NCBI RefSeq assembly: GCF_004006665.1
Contig: NZ_QOCL01000003.1
Span: 682,001 to 746,000, forward strand
Length of the DNA stretch: 64,000 bases
Origin: Halobacteriovorax sp. HLS
GTDB taxonomy: Bacteria; Bdellovibrionota; Bacteriovoracia; Bacteriovoracales; Bacteriovoracaceae
Direction: 5' to 3'
Shown: positions 16,865 through 25,160 of the stretch, one piece after another
Numbering within the stretch: position 1 is the first letter of the stretch
Layout: every line of letters begins with the position of its first letter
The notes under the pieces: model-generated
What the model was told of the DNA's origin: nothing
Seen by the model: the letters and a program-made list of their open reading frames with translations, nothing else
Database searches by the model: none
Position numbers and translations under genes: made by a program

Positions 16865-17776
16865 CTATTGCATAAAATCTTTATAATTATCTTTGATATA
16901 ATTTCTAAGCCACAGATGTGATGATGAGTTATCTTTACTCTTGTGCCAAATCATTTGATGCCTAAAGGCCGGTATCTCAAAAGGTACATTTAAAACCTTT
17001 AACCCATAGAGCTTTGCAACTTTCTTTGCAAAGAATGTTGGTACAATAGAGAGAAAATCTCTTTGGCTTACTAACATTGGAATTGAGTTCAAATAGCTTG
17101 TTCGAATTGTTATATTACGCCTATGTCCCATTTTCTTTAATAGTTTATCTACATCACTTCCGGGTTTTTCAGTTGGAGTATAGAGTACATGCTGAGCTTC
17201 GAGGTAAGTTTTTAATGAAATATTCTTGGTATACCTTCTCGAAGAATTACTCGCTATGAGACTAAAGTGTCTCTCCCCTAGAGTTTCGATTGTAAAGTTA
17301 TTAATCATTTCCAAATTTCCAGCAAAGCTTAAATCCACTTCTGAGCTTATCATTCTCTCAAGAAACTCTTCAATAACTATACCTCTAAAAGTCATGTTTA
17401 CTTTTGGTGCATCAAGCTTTAGCGACTGCATTAAACTTGGAAACCAAGTAAATGAATCATATGACGTTCCTGATAAAGTAAAGTGCTTATCTGACTCATG
17501 AGGGCTCCACTCAGAACTCTTAAACAGAGTTTGCTCTAGATCCCTTAAATGAGACTCAACGAAGGCCGACAACTCCTTACCTTTTTCAGTCGGTGAGTAA
17601 TGCTTTCCTGTTCTTACAAATAAGTCATCTCCAAGACTCTCTCTTAGTCTCTTTAAAGCATGGCTTACAGCAGGTTGCGAAAGTCCAAGATTCACTGCTG
17701 TTTTACTCATACTATTAGTTTTATTAAAGTCATTTAGTACTACCAGTAGGTTCAAATCAAAGTTTCTTATATTCAT
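16865..17776 (-). CDS. LysR-family transcriptional regulator
   Basis: The 303 residues have the standard layout: an N-terminal winged helix-turn-helix (S-Q-P-A-V-S-H-A-L-K-R-L-R-E, about 32-45) and a periplasmic-binding-like effector domain. It diverges from a flavodoxin-fold NAD(P)H oxidoreductase gene with 81 bases between them, the classic arrangement for a LysR activator and its target. An inverted repeat lies in that gap. The effector is unknown; quinones or electrophiles are guesses based on the target. Confidence 0.93.
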   Translation of the reverse strand: MNIRNFDLNLLVVLNDFNKTNSMSKTAVNLGLSQPAVSHALKRLRESLGDDLFVRTGKHYSPTEKGKELSAFVESHLRDLEQTLFKSSEWSPHESDKHFTLSGTSYDSFTWFPSLMQSLKLDAPKVNMTFRGIVIEEFLERMISSEVDLSFAGNLEMINNFTIETLGERHFSLIASNSSRRYTKNISLKTYLEAQHVLYTPTEKPGSDVDKLLKKMGHRRNITIRTSYLNSIPMLVSQRDFLSIVPTFFAKKVAKLYGLKVLNVPFEIPAFRHQMIWHKSKDNSSSHLWLRNYIKDNYKDFMQ

Positions 17777-17792
17777 AAGTTTTATACTCCAT

Positions 17793-17812
17793 ATAAAATA
17801 TATTCATTTTAT
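17793..17812. promoter_or_regulatory. Inverted repeat in the LysR-oxidoreductase intergenic region
   Basis: ATAAAAT-N6-ATTTTAT is a perfect dyad (17793-17812) midway between the divergent lysR and oxidoreductase genes, where the LysR protein would be expected to bind. The region is very A+T-rich, which lowers the significance. Confidence 0.4.
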
Positions 17813-17857
17813 TTATATATCTTTTTACACTAAAATCAAATAGTAAAAGGAGAATAT

Positions 17858-18406
17858 ATGAATACTTTAATCATCAATGGCCATCCAGACTTAGAAAGTT
17901 TTACTTCTCAGATTGCCAATAAAATTCATCAAACAAACCTTAGCTCGTCAAAGAACTGCGAGATTATAAATCTAGCGAGTCTAGAATTTAATCCAATTTT
18001 TAAAGGTTTTTCTGACAAGACACCACTAGAGAAGGACTTGCAAGATGCTCAAAATAAAATACTTTGGGCCGATCATATTATTATAACTTCTCCAATTTGG
18101 TGGTCCACTTATCCTGCACTTCTAAAGGGATTCTTTGATAAGGTTTTACTTCCCGACTTCGCTTTTAAATATCATAAGGGCAAAGCATTACAACAAAAAC
18201 TTCTAGTCAATAAAACGGCAGATTTAATACTTCTAAGTGATGCTCCTAATTGGTATCGAGTGTTTCTGCAAAGAGACCCTGCTACAAAAATACTTAAAAG
18301 AGATATTTTAGGTTTTTGTGGAATCAAAGTAAAAAACGTTAATCGGATAGGAGAAGTTGGAAAACTAGATTCTAATGCAAGAAAGAAGATACTAAATTCT
18401 TTCTAG
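17858..18406 (+). CDS. NAD(P)H dehydrogenase (quinone), flavodoxin-like fold
   Basis: The 182-residue protein fits the KefF/MdaB/WrbA-like group that reduces quinones or electrophiles with NAD(P)H and a flavin. Visible marks are I-I-N-G-H-P near the start, I-I-T-S-P-I-W-W-S-T-Y-P-A-L-L-K-G-F-F-D-K-V (flavin-binding), and F-A-F-K-Y. AGGAG precedes the ATG. It is divergent from lysR and probably controlled by it. Its stop shares the palindrome CTAG with the stop of umuC on the other strand. Confidence 0.88.
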   Translation: MNTLIINGHPDLESFTSQIANKIHQTNLSSSKNCEIINLASLEFNPIFKGFSDKTPLEKDLQDAQNKILWADHIIITSPIWWSTYPALLKGFFDKVLLPDFAFKYHKGKALQQKLLVNKTADLILLSDAPNWYRVFLQRDPATKILKRDILGFCGIKVKNVNRIGEVGKLDSNARKKILNSF

Positions 18407-19689
18407 CTACTATATTTATCCAAATCAACCTTTAAAAGCTCGCCCCATCTTGTTGTGTAGTGGGAGCTTTTTTTCTTACATAGAGTTGTCCAAAGAGGAT
18501 CGATTCCACACGCTAAAGACTTGATAGTTCCTCTACCTTCTCTTTGATTAATCTGGTCTAATACTGACATCAGAGCGTCTGTTTTAAGGTTATCACTTCT
18601 CTCAAAAAAGCTTAACTGGCACATATCTTTTTCAACGAGAGAACTAAGAGAGACCCCTGCTTTTTTATAGATAAAGCCAGGCTTATAAATTCGATCTAAA
18701 AGTTCGTAGGATTTTCTAATCAAGAAAATTGAATCTCCAGTAGGCGCCATAAAACTCATGCTCGCCTTATTAAAGTACTGAGGAGTATCGGAAAAGGGGT
18801 TTGTCGTAAGCCATATAGTAAGCGTCCTCGTTCTACTATTTTGATTTCGCATTTTCTCACTTGCTCTTGAAATATAATTAGCAAGGGCCTCTCGCAACTC
18901 GTGCTTACAAATTACTCCGTGTCCAAAAGACTTTGACGAAATAATTTGCTCTTTCTTTTTCAATGACAACTCTAAGTCAAAGCAATTGATACCTCGTAAT
19001 TCGTCCTGAACTTGTCTACCAACTTTGGTAAGTAGCTTTAGAATCTTTCTTTCATTAGAATAGTTTTTAAAATCAAGACCTGTATAGATTCCAAGATGCT
19101 TTAACTTCTCGGCCGAACGCCTTCCAATGCCCCAAATATCATCAATAGATATTCTCCTTAATGCCTCATCGATATACTCTTCACAAGTAAGATCCAACAC
19201 TCCCTGTGCCTTGGCAGATTTTTTAGCATGATGATTGGCAACCTTAGCTAGAACTTTTGTATGGGCGATGCCTACGCTAACAGGAATGCCGATTTGCTCA
19301 AAGACTTTCGTTTTTAATACTCTACCATATTCATCTAGACCCAAGTGCTCCATTCCCGATAAATTCAAGAAGGCCTCATCGATTGAATAGATCTCCATCT
19401 CAGGACAAAGTCCTCCTAAAACATTCATAATTCTATTTGAAATATCACCATATAGAGAATAGTTAGAAGAAAAGGCAACACCCTTATGCTTTTCGAGCTT
19501 GTCCTGTAACTTGAAAAAAGGCTCCCCTCTCTTTATTCCAATATCCTTGGCCTTCTGGCACAGGGCCACGGCGCAACCATCGTTATTAGAGAGAACAACA
19601 ACTGGACGATTTTTAAGCAAGGGATTAAAAAGCCTCTCGCACGAAACATAGAAGCTATTACAATCAACAAGAGCAAATACTTTCTTCAC
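18403..19689 (-). CDS. umuC: DNA polymerase V catalytic subunit UmuC (Y-family)
   Basis: UmuC carries out error-prone synthesis across DNA damage. The 428 residues start at a GTG overlapping the umuD stop. Visible are the first catalytic Asp (A-L-V-D-C-N-S-F-Y-V-S-C-E) with the steric-gate Tyr region, and the second catalytic pair (Y-S-I-D-E-A-F-L). H-T-K-V-L-A-K follows, as does a helix-hairpin-helix region (I-W-G-I-G-R-R-S-A). Length agrees with E. coli UmuC (422). Its stop overlaps that of the convergent oxidoreductase. Confidence 0.97.
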   Translation of the reverse strand: MKKVFALVDCNSFYVSCERLFNPLLKNRPVVVLSNNDGCAVALCQKAKDIGIKRGEPFFKLQDKLEKHKGVAFSSNYSLYGDISNRIMNVLGGLCPEMEIYSIDEAFLNLSGMEHLGLDEYGRVLKTKVFEQIGIPVSVGIAHTKVLAKVANHHAKKSAKAQGVLDLTCEEYIDEALRRISIDDIWGIGRRSAEKLKHLGIYTGLDFKNYSNERKILKLLTKVGRQVQDELRGINCFDLELSLKKKEQIISSKSFGHGVICKHELREALANYISRASEKMRNQNSRTRTLTIWLTTNPFSDTPQYFNKASMSFMAPTGDSIFLIRKSYELLDRIYKPGFIYKKAGVSLSSLVEKDMCQLSFFERSDNLKTDALMSVLDQINQREGRGTIKSLACGIDPLWTTLCKKKSSHYTTRWGELLKVDLDKYSS

Positions 19690-20129
19690 AGGCTACGTCT
19701 TACTAATGAGTGAATAATATGAATAACAACACCCCATACTTCAAAACGTAGTTCATCTTTAATTACAATTGGATTGAACTTTTCATTTTCAGGAGTAAGG
19801 ATAACTTTCTCATGGTCACGAAAAAATCTTTTAATACTAAACTCTCCATCGACTATGCCAAGAATAATATCACCATTTCTAACCATGACAGAACGGTCGA
19901 TAATAAGTAGATCGCCACTAAGAATGAGAGGCTCCATACTTTGGCCCTCGGCCTTAACAAAGAATGTAGAATTTGGTCTTTGAACAAGCAGAGAGTCTAA
20001 CGAGAGTTTACCTTCTAAGTAATCATCGGCCGGACTAGGAAATCCACATGAAACATGAGTTCCAAACAACTTTGTAAACAAGGGAGTCTCTAAATCCAAA
20101 AGAGAGTAAAACCTAGGTATATCCTTCAT
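19686..20129 (-). CDS. umuD: UmuD, self-cleaving polymerase V subunit
   Basis: UmuD cuts itself with RecA help to form the active UmuD' partner of UmuC. The 147 residues preserve the cleavage site C28-G29 and the Ser/Lys catalytic pair, S64 (G-Q-S-M-E-P) and K100 (F-S-I-K-R), matching E. coli C24-G25, S60 and K97. The four-base overlap with umuC implies coupling. No Shine-Dalgarno sequence precedes the ATG, and the likely -10 box is six bases away, so the message may be leaderless. The Bdellovibrio LexA-type box TTAC-N3-GTAA is not seen upstream. Confidence 0.95.
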   Translation of the reverse strand: MKDIPRFYSLLDLETPLFTKLFGTHVSCGFPSPADDYLEGKLSLDSLLVQRPNSTFFVKAEGQSMEPLILSGDLLIIDRSVMVRNGDIILGIVDGEFSIKRFFRDHEKVILTPENEKFNPIVIKDELRFEVWGVVIHIIHSLVRRSL

Positions 20130-20135
20130 GAAATG

Positions 20136-20176
20136 AGGATATCACAAGAGGACAACTTACGCAAAACTTACGCAAA
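20136..20176 (-). promoter_or_regulatory. umuDC promoter with tandem 11-bp repeats
   Basis: ACTTACGCAAA occurs twice back to back (20155-20165 and 20166-20176), reading TTTGCGTAAGT on the gene strand. The inner copy supplies a -35 box TTGCGT (20159-20164), 17 bases from a -10-like TATCCT (20136-20141). The repeats therefore straddle RNA polymerase contacts, as a repressor site would. Confidence 0.5.
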
Positions 20177-20191
20177 CACACCCATAACCAG

Positions 20192-20503
20192 TTAATATTG
20201 CTCAATCGAATAGACTTCATAGGCAATTGTTTCATAAGGGTGAGACTGTTTCATAGCCCCAATGACTGAGCTAATAATCTCATCCTGACAAACCATTTCA
20301 AGCTTAACTTCCTGGACTGACTCTAATAGACCAACGCTTCCAATGAAGGCATCGCTCCCTTTTAAGGGACGAAACTGGCCTACACCCACAGTTTCAAAAC
20401 AGCAGCTATCATAATTTCCTATTCTTCCCGCACCTGCTTTGAACATAGATTCTTTTAATATTTCTTTATGATCGATCGGTACAAAAACAATAATTTTCTT
20501 CAT
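20192..20503 (-). CDS. NIF3/YqfO-like small protein
   Basis: I start at the ATG at 20503 (103 residues) because TAGGAG lies just above it; a longer frame to 20566 has no such site. The sequence has the compact pattern of the CutA-like insert domain of YqfO/NIF3 proteins: I-V-F-V-P, G-A-G-R-I-G-N-Y-D-x-C-x-F, F-x-P-x-x-G-S-x-A-F-I-G, E-x-K-L-E, and H-P-Y-E-T-I-A-Y-E-V-Y at the end. Stand-alone copies are widespread; their role is unproven, possibly metal or small-ligand sensing. Confidence 0.82.
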   Translation of the reverse strand: MKKIIVFVPIDHKEILKESMFKAGAGRIGNYDSCCFETVGVGQFRPLKGSDAFIGSVGLLESVQEVKLEMVCQDEIISSVIGAMKQSHPYETIAYEVYSIEQY

Positions 20504-20785
20504 AAAAGCTCCTAATAAGTAATATCTTACAGCAGGATCTATCTTTAAAACAAGGCCAGGAAACAAAAAAACAGAAACTTAGCAATGAACTAAATTCACA
20601 AGAAATTAATTTATATAGTAATAAAAACAAATGCTTACTAAAAATTAGTTAAGTGTAATCTTGTGAAATACCTAACAGTTTCTTACATTGGCCAAGTATA
20701 AGCAAAAAATATTTTACAAATCTAGACGAATTCTTAACACTAATAGAACAGGAAAAAAAATATCATGTTTTCATGGAGGAACATA

Positions 20786-21667
20786 ATGAGAAAAGGAATT
20801 CTGGCGACTCTAGTTGCTATGCTAGCATTCAGTGGACAAACAATAGCTTGTGATCAACATGGTCAAGGTGGAATTGTTGAAGAGAACTCTCTTCATATCC
20901 CAGCTGATGCAAAAAATGTTAATGGAATGACGAAAGAAGAGTTCAACTCAACAATCGACAAAGTATCTGCTATCTATGCACCAATTTTTGCTGAAAGAGG
21001 AAAAAGACTTCTAGTTGAAAGAAAGTGGGAAGACGGAACTGTTAACGCTTACGCTCAACAGACTGGTAATACTTGGAAAGTGTCAATGTTTGGTGGTCTA
21101 GCAAGACACGAAACAATCACTGTTGATGGATTTGCAACAGTAATCTGTCACGAAATTGGTCACCACATTGGTGGACAACCTAAGAAGAAGTCATGGTTTG
21201 GTTCTTCATGGGCATCAAACGAAGGTCAGTCTGATTATTTCGCAACATCTAAATGTTTAAGAAAGTTCATGGAAAATGATGATAACGCAACTATCGTTGC
21301 TAATATGGACATTCCAGAAATCGTAACTAAGACTTGTAACGAGAAATTTACTAGTGAAGCTGAAGTACTAATCTGTCAAAGAGGTGGTATGGCAGGTCTT
21401 TCACTTGGTAACCTTTTCAGAGCTCTTAGAAATTTAACTACTGAATTAAAGTTTGATACACCTGATACTTCAACTGTATCAACTACAAACCACAATCACC
21501 CAGCTCCTCAGTGTCGTCTAGATACTTACTGGAGTGGTGCAATTTGTGATAAAGATGCATATACTGACGTAAGCGATGCTGACTTCGCAGTTGGAACTTG
21601 TGCAAGAGTTGATGGTTATGATTCAGGTGTAAGACCAACTTGTTGGTTCAAACCACCGAGAAGCTAA
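20786..21667 (+). CDS. Secreted zinc metalloprotease, M48-like
   Basis: The ATG at 20786 follows a strong GGAGG and starts a Sec signal peptide ending A-C at about residue 22; an ATG at 20765 lacks this. The 293-residue protein has H122-E-x-x-H126 (C-H-E-I-G-H-H-I-G-G) and E146-x3-D150 downstream, the gluzincin arrangement in which the Glu is the third zinc ligand. The C-terminal third is Cys-rich, implying disulfides. As an exported protease in a presumed predator it may act on prey protein, which is inference. A strong terminator follows. Confidence 0.82.
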   Translation: MRKGILATLVAMLAFSGQTIACDQHGQGGIVEENSLHIPADAKNVNGMTKEEFNSTIDKVSAIYAPIFAERGKRLLVERKWEDGTVNAYAQQTGNTWKVSMFGGLARHETITVDGFATVICHEIGHHIGGQPKKKSWFGSSWASNEGQSDYFATSKCLRKFMENDDNATIVANMDIPEIVTKTCNEKFTSEAEVLICQRGGMAGLSLGNLFRALRNLTTELKFDTPDTSTVSTTNHNHPAPQCRLDTYWSGAICDKDAYTDVSDADFAVGTCARVDGYDSGVRPTCWFKPPRS

Positions 21668-21691
21668 ACGCGTGTGATATATAATATCAAA

Positions 21692-21721
21692 GAAGGCCTA
21701 CAGAAATGTAGGCCTTTTTTT
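21692..21721 (+). terminator. Rho-independent terminator of the metalloprotease gene
   Basis: AAGGCCTAC/GTAGGCCTT form a nine-pair stem with a six-base loop (21692-21715), followed by a run of T on the plus strand. Confidence 0.92.
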
Positions 21722-21850
21722 TATTAATTTTACAACTTTCATAAAATTAATATTATTTTGTCCTAAAGCAGCAACTACTAAATATAAAAAAACATTGAAT
21801 TTTGAAATCCTAAAGGTAGTATTATTCAACCCAATAATTTATGGAAATAT

Positions 21851-22702
21851 ATGACAGTTTTTAATTATAAAGAAGATCGCCTACCTGTTTTAATAATCTC
21901 AACATACTTTTTAATAGATATTCTCATTTATCTAAATGTGCAAAGCATTGGCTTTCTCGTATTTTGGTTCTTTCTAGGTATATGGCCAAAGGGAAATATA
22001 TGCTCGTGGAATCATCATCATCAGCACTGTCAGACGTTTAAGATACCACTTTTAAATAGAATTTTAGAACTTATGTACGGACTTCAGACAGGTGTATTTG
22101 GCTTTACATGGGTTCTTCACCATAACCTAGGCCATCACTTAAATTACCTTGACCAACATAAAGATGAGTCGAGATGGAAAGATCTAAAAGGCCAAACAAT
22201 GGGAAGGCTTAGATATACGGCAGAAGTATCTGTTACAAGTTACGCGAGGGCCTACAAGGTTGGTAAGAAGCATCCAAAGATTTTAAAGAAGTTCATATGG
22301 ATGGCAGCAACTACACTTACTCTAGTTACAGCTCTTACTTTCTACAGACCTATTCCTGCTCTACTCGTTTTTTGGATACCAATGATTGTATCGCTTATTT
22401 TAACGGCCGATGCAACTTACTCTCACCATACTGGTCTAGATACTCAAGACCCTGTTAAAGCAAGCCGAAATATTGTGGATTCTGTTTGGTATAATAGACT
22501 TACAGGAAACTTAGGTTATCACACTGCCCACCATATTAAATTCGGTCTTCATTGGTCTAAAACACCTATGCTGCACGAAAAGCTCAAAGCAGATATTCCA
22601 CCAGAGTGTTACGGCAAGCCAATGTTCATGTTTAGAATTCTTGATTGGATCTCTAAAGGAATAAGTACGATTAGGCCATTTGGGTTACTTAAAAAGGCCT
22701 AA
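21851..22702 (+). CDS. Fatty acid desaturase family membrane protein
   Basis: This di-iron membrane enzyme (283 residues) has the three histidine clusters of the family in hydrophobic surroundings: H-H-H-Q-H (about residue 55), H-H-N-L-G-H-H (about 90) and G-Y-H-T-A-H-H (about 225). Four or so membrane segments are visible. It probably inserts a double bond or hydroxyl into an acyl chain, but the substrate cannot be named. It stands alone between a terminator and a convergent tatA. Confidence 0.88.
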   Translation: MTVFNYKEDRLPVLIISTYFLIDILIYLNVQSIGFLVFWFFLGIWPKGNICSWNHHHQHCQTFKIPLLNRILELMYGLQTGVFGFTWVLHHNLGHHLNYLDQHKDESRWKDLKGQTMGRLRYTAEVSVTSYARAYKVGKKHPKILKKFIWMAATTLTLVTALTFYRPIPALLVFWIPMIVSLILTADATYSHHTGLDTQDPVKASRNIVDSVWYNRLTGNLGYHTAHHIKFGLHWSKTPMLHEKLKADIPPECYGKPMFMFRILDWISKGISTIRPFGLLKKA

Positions 22703-22709
22703 GAGGAAT

Positions 22710-22743
22710 TTTGATAAGGTCAGTACATTTTGACCTTATCAAA
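22710..22743. other. Long perfect hairpin between desaturase and tatA
   Basis: TTTGATAAGGTCA (22710-22722) pairs fully with TGACCTTATCAAA (22731-22743), a 13-pair stem with an eight-base loop. It lies in the 51-base gap between convergent genes, but no T-run follows on either strand. It may still stop or stabilise both transcripts. Confidence 0.5.
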
Positions 22744-22753
22744 TGAATAAAGA

Positions 22754-22921
22754 CTAGCTTAATTTATTGTCGTCATTTTTTTCAGTATCATTCAGACCTT
22801 TTTTGAAGCTATTCACTCCTTGTCCTAGGCCCTTAGCAAGCTCAGGAATCTTCTTACCACCAAATAAGAGTAAAACAGCAAGGCCTATAATAAACATCTC
22901 ACCTGTACCTAAACCAAACAT
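22754..22921 (-). CDS. tatA: Twin-arginine translocase subunit TatA
   Basis: This is a 55-residue protein with a textbook TatA layout. A short N-terminus (M-F-G-L-G-T-G-E-M) is followed by one membrane helix (about 9-20), the [10 protein letters not shown] hinge, an amphipathic helix with K-G-L-G-Q-G and a charged tail. A full AAAGGAG ribosome site lies six bases above the ATG. It sits at the tail of the HAO/NrfD gene block, which includes a Tat-dependent ferredoxin, and NapA also needs this pathway. The opposite strand is open but is only its shadow. Confidence 0.95.
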   Translation of the reverse strand: MFGLGTGEMFIIGLAVLLLFGGKKIPELAKGLGQGVNSFKKGLNDTEKNDDNKLS

Positions 22922-22999
22922 ATTAACTCCTTTTATAATTTATATCTTATAGATATATAACAAGTTGATACCTATAGTAAATAAACCCTATCCATAAAA

Positions 23000-24211
23000 C
23001 TAAGAATTAATTCTAAGTTGTCCAGACAAAATATCTAGGGCAGCTTTGGCCATAAGTGTGAATACTAAAGCTCCTGTGGCCCATATTCCTAGGCAAACGA
23101 AGAACTCTCCCACTGATGGAGTGTATTCAACAATAGTTCCAAGTGGTGAAGGAACAAAACCAGGTATAATAAGTCCCATTCCTTTTTCAATCCAAATCCC
23201 AACAAAACCGATAGCACATGTAGGAATAAGTACCTTATAGTTATTAGAGTGCTTTGGACTTAGGAACACATAAGTTGTCCAAACTCCAAAAGCTATCGCC
23301 GACCAGATATAAGGAACCAATAGATTATGTCCGTGAAGACCAGTAAAGAGATACTGAGCAGATGCAACGTGAGCACTGTCAGTATAGAATTCTTTAAATA
23401 CTTCACAAAAAAGAAGAAATAAATTTAGCGGATACGCAACACGTGCAATATTCTTTAATAATTCAAATACAGATTCCTTAACCTTCATATGGTCATAGTA
23501 CTTATTAATCGCAAAGAAGACGAGAATAAGAAGAGCTGGACCTCCAGCAAAGGCACTAATCAAAAAACGAGGAGCTAAAATCGCTGTGTTCCAAAATGCT
23601 CGTCCACCAAGTCCACTATATAGAAATGCGGTTACTGTATGGATAGATACGGCCCAAAAGATTGAGATAAAAACAAAGGGCTTGTAATAATTCTCAGTTG
23701 GTTTCTGATTCTTATAGTATTTATAAAGAAGATAACCAGGTATGTGCATATTAAGAACGAGGTAACCATTAAGAACTATAACATCCCATGCCAGAATAGA
23801 CTGCGGGAAATTGAGTCGTCCTATGAATGGAATAACATGCCAGAAACGATCAGGTCTGCCCATATCAACCATAATAAACATCATACACATGATAATTGCA
23901 GATAGAGCGAGAAGCTCTCCAATTATAACAACTTCTTTTACTGCCTTAACTTTAAAAACATAGGCCGGAACAACTAGAAGAACAGCAGCAGCAGCAACAC
24001 CAACCAAGAAAGTAAAGTTTGCTATATATGCACCCCAACTAACTTCATCAGATAAATTTGTCACAACGAGTCCATACTCAAGTTGTCGAATATAGAAAAA
24101 TAGACCTATTAAACAAGTAACAAATAAACTACCAATCCATATTTTAAAAATCTTGCCACCACTAAAGGCAGCTATTAACATTCGTTTCCAAAAATTTAAA
24201 TACTCAATCAT
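23000..24211 (-). CDS. NrfD/PsrC-family quinol-interacting membrane subunit
   Basis: The 403-residue protein has about ten hydrophobic helices with the family's D-M-G-R-P-D-R-F-W-H motif and H-T-V-T-A-F-L-Y-S. This matches NrfD, DsrP, HmcC and ActC proteins, which exchange electrons with membrane quinol. I start at the ATG at 24211 with AAGGGA upstream rather than the TTG at 24229. It lies ten bases after the ferredoxin gene, its usual partner. It probably feeds electrons from menaquinol to the ferredoxin and cytochromes; the direction is inferred. Confidence 0.9.
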   Translation of the reverse strand: MIEYLNFWKRMLIAAFSGGKIFKIWIGSLFVTCLIGLFFYIRQLEYGLVVTNLSDEVSWGAYIANFTFLVGVAAAAVLLVVPAYVFKVKAVKEVVIIGELLALSAIIMCMMFIMVDMGRPDRFWHVIPFIGRLNFPQSILAWDVIVLNGYLVLNMHIPGYLLYKYYKNQKPTENYYKPFVFISIFWAVSIHTVTAFLYSGLGGRAFWNTAILAPRFLISAFAGGPALLILVFFAINKYYDHMKVKESVFELLKNIARVAYPLNLFLLFCEVFKEFYTDSAHVASAQYLFTGLHGHNLLVPYIWSAIAFGVWTTYVFLSPKHSNNYKVLIPTCAIGFVGIWIEKGMGLIIPGFVPSPLGTIVEYTPSVGEFFVCLGIWATGALVFTLMAKAALDILSGQLRINS

Positions 24212-24221
24212 AACTTTCCCT

Positions 24222-25160
24222 TTAATCAAAGTAGTAGAAAAACTGAGGAAGTGTATTAAGCTCTTCTTTTAGAACAAAGACTCTCTTATTCTTAAAGATT
24301 TGATTAACTTCACTTTCAGGGTCTAAGATATTACCAAACTTACGTGCTCCTGTTGGACATGCCTCTAAACAAGCAGGATATTGTCCACTTCTTGAGCGAT
24401 GTAAACAGAAAGTACATTTTTCCATAACACCTTTTGGTCTTATTCTATTACTTAGATATGATTGCTCTGTATTAATCTTAGCTCTATCAATTGTAGGTTC
24501 TTTGAAATTAAAGTGTCTCGCTTCATACGGACAAGCTGTCTGACAGTATCTACAGCCAATACACCAATCGTAATCAACAACAACAATTCCATCTTTCTCT
24601 TTCCAAGTTGCTTCAACTGGACAAACTTTAGTACATGGAGAATTATCACAGTGATTACATTGAACAGGTAAATAGTATTTCCCATCTTTTGGAACAGATT
24701 CACCTTCATAGAATAGAGAACCTTTTTCAGGGTTCATTGTTCCAATAGGCATCTCTAAAACACGTATATAACTTCCAATCTCTTTTGGAATATTGTTTTC
24801 TTCAGCACAAGCTGTTACACATTTTCTACTTCCATTACATGTAGAGAGGTTTAGACAGTATGCATACTTAACACCATCTAGCGGTAAGTGATCACCGACA
24901 TTGACATCAACTCCATACTTGGCCTTAGTTTCTTTAGCAATTCTTTTAAATGCTTTCTCTTTTTGCTTAGGAGTGAGTTCTTTATAATGCTTTTGAAAGA
25001 ACTTCTCAAAAGAGAAAGCGTTGACACTCTTAACAGGTGCAACAGTTATTGCAGAGGTACCAAGGGCCGTAGTTATAAAAGATCTTCTCTTAATCTTTTT
25101 ATTTAAAGCATTAGTAAAAATATGCTCAATTCTATTATCACTTTTCTTGTCATCACTCAT
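24222..25160 (-). CDS. Tat-exported four-cluster ferredoxin (NrfC/DsrO-like)
   Basis: The 312 residues begin with an extended twin-arginine signal (R25-R26-S-F-I, hydrophobic run to about residue 47). Four sets of Cys ligands are visible: C-N-G-S-R-K-C-V-T-A-C, C-N-H-C-x3-P-C-x3-C-P, C-I-G-C-x2-C-x3-C-P, and C-T-F-C with C-x3-C-P. This is the periplasmic electron-transfer subunit that pairs with NrfD proteins in Nrf, Dsr and Psr complexes. The reading frame overlaps the stop region of the upstream cytochrome gene, so they are coupled. Confidence 0.92.
   Translation of the reverse strand: MSDDKKSDNRIEHIFTNALNKKIKRRSFITTALGTSAITVAPVKSVNAFSFEKFFQKHYKELTPKQKEKAFKRIAKETKAKYGVDVNVGDHLPLDGVKYAYCLNLSTCNGSRKCVTACAEENNIPKEIGSYIRVLEMPIGTMNPEKGSLFYEGESVPKDGKYYLPVQCNHCDNSPCTKVCPVEATWKEKDGIVVVDYDWCIGCRYCQTACPYEARHFNFKEPTIDRAKINTEQSYLSNRIRPKGVMEKCTFCLHRSRSGQYPACLEACPTGARKFGNILDPESEVNQIFKNKRVFVLKEELNTLPQFFYYFD

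Noticed and set aside
22710-22743. Canonical rho-independent terminator
   Set aside because: The stem is perfect, but no T-run follows on either strand, so it is listed as a hairpin of unknown role.
22767-22952. Plus-strand frame opposite tatA
   Set aside because: The minus strand carries a clear TatA with an ideal ribosome site; the plus frame has no known motif.
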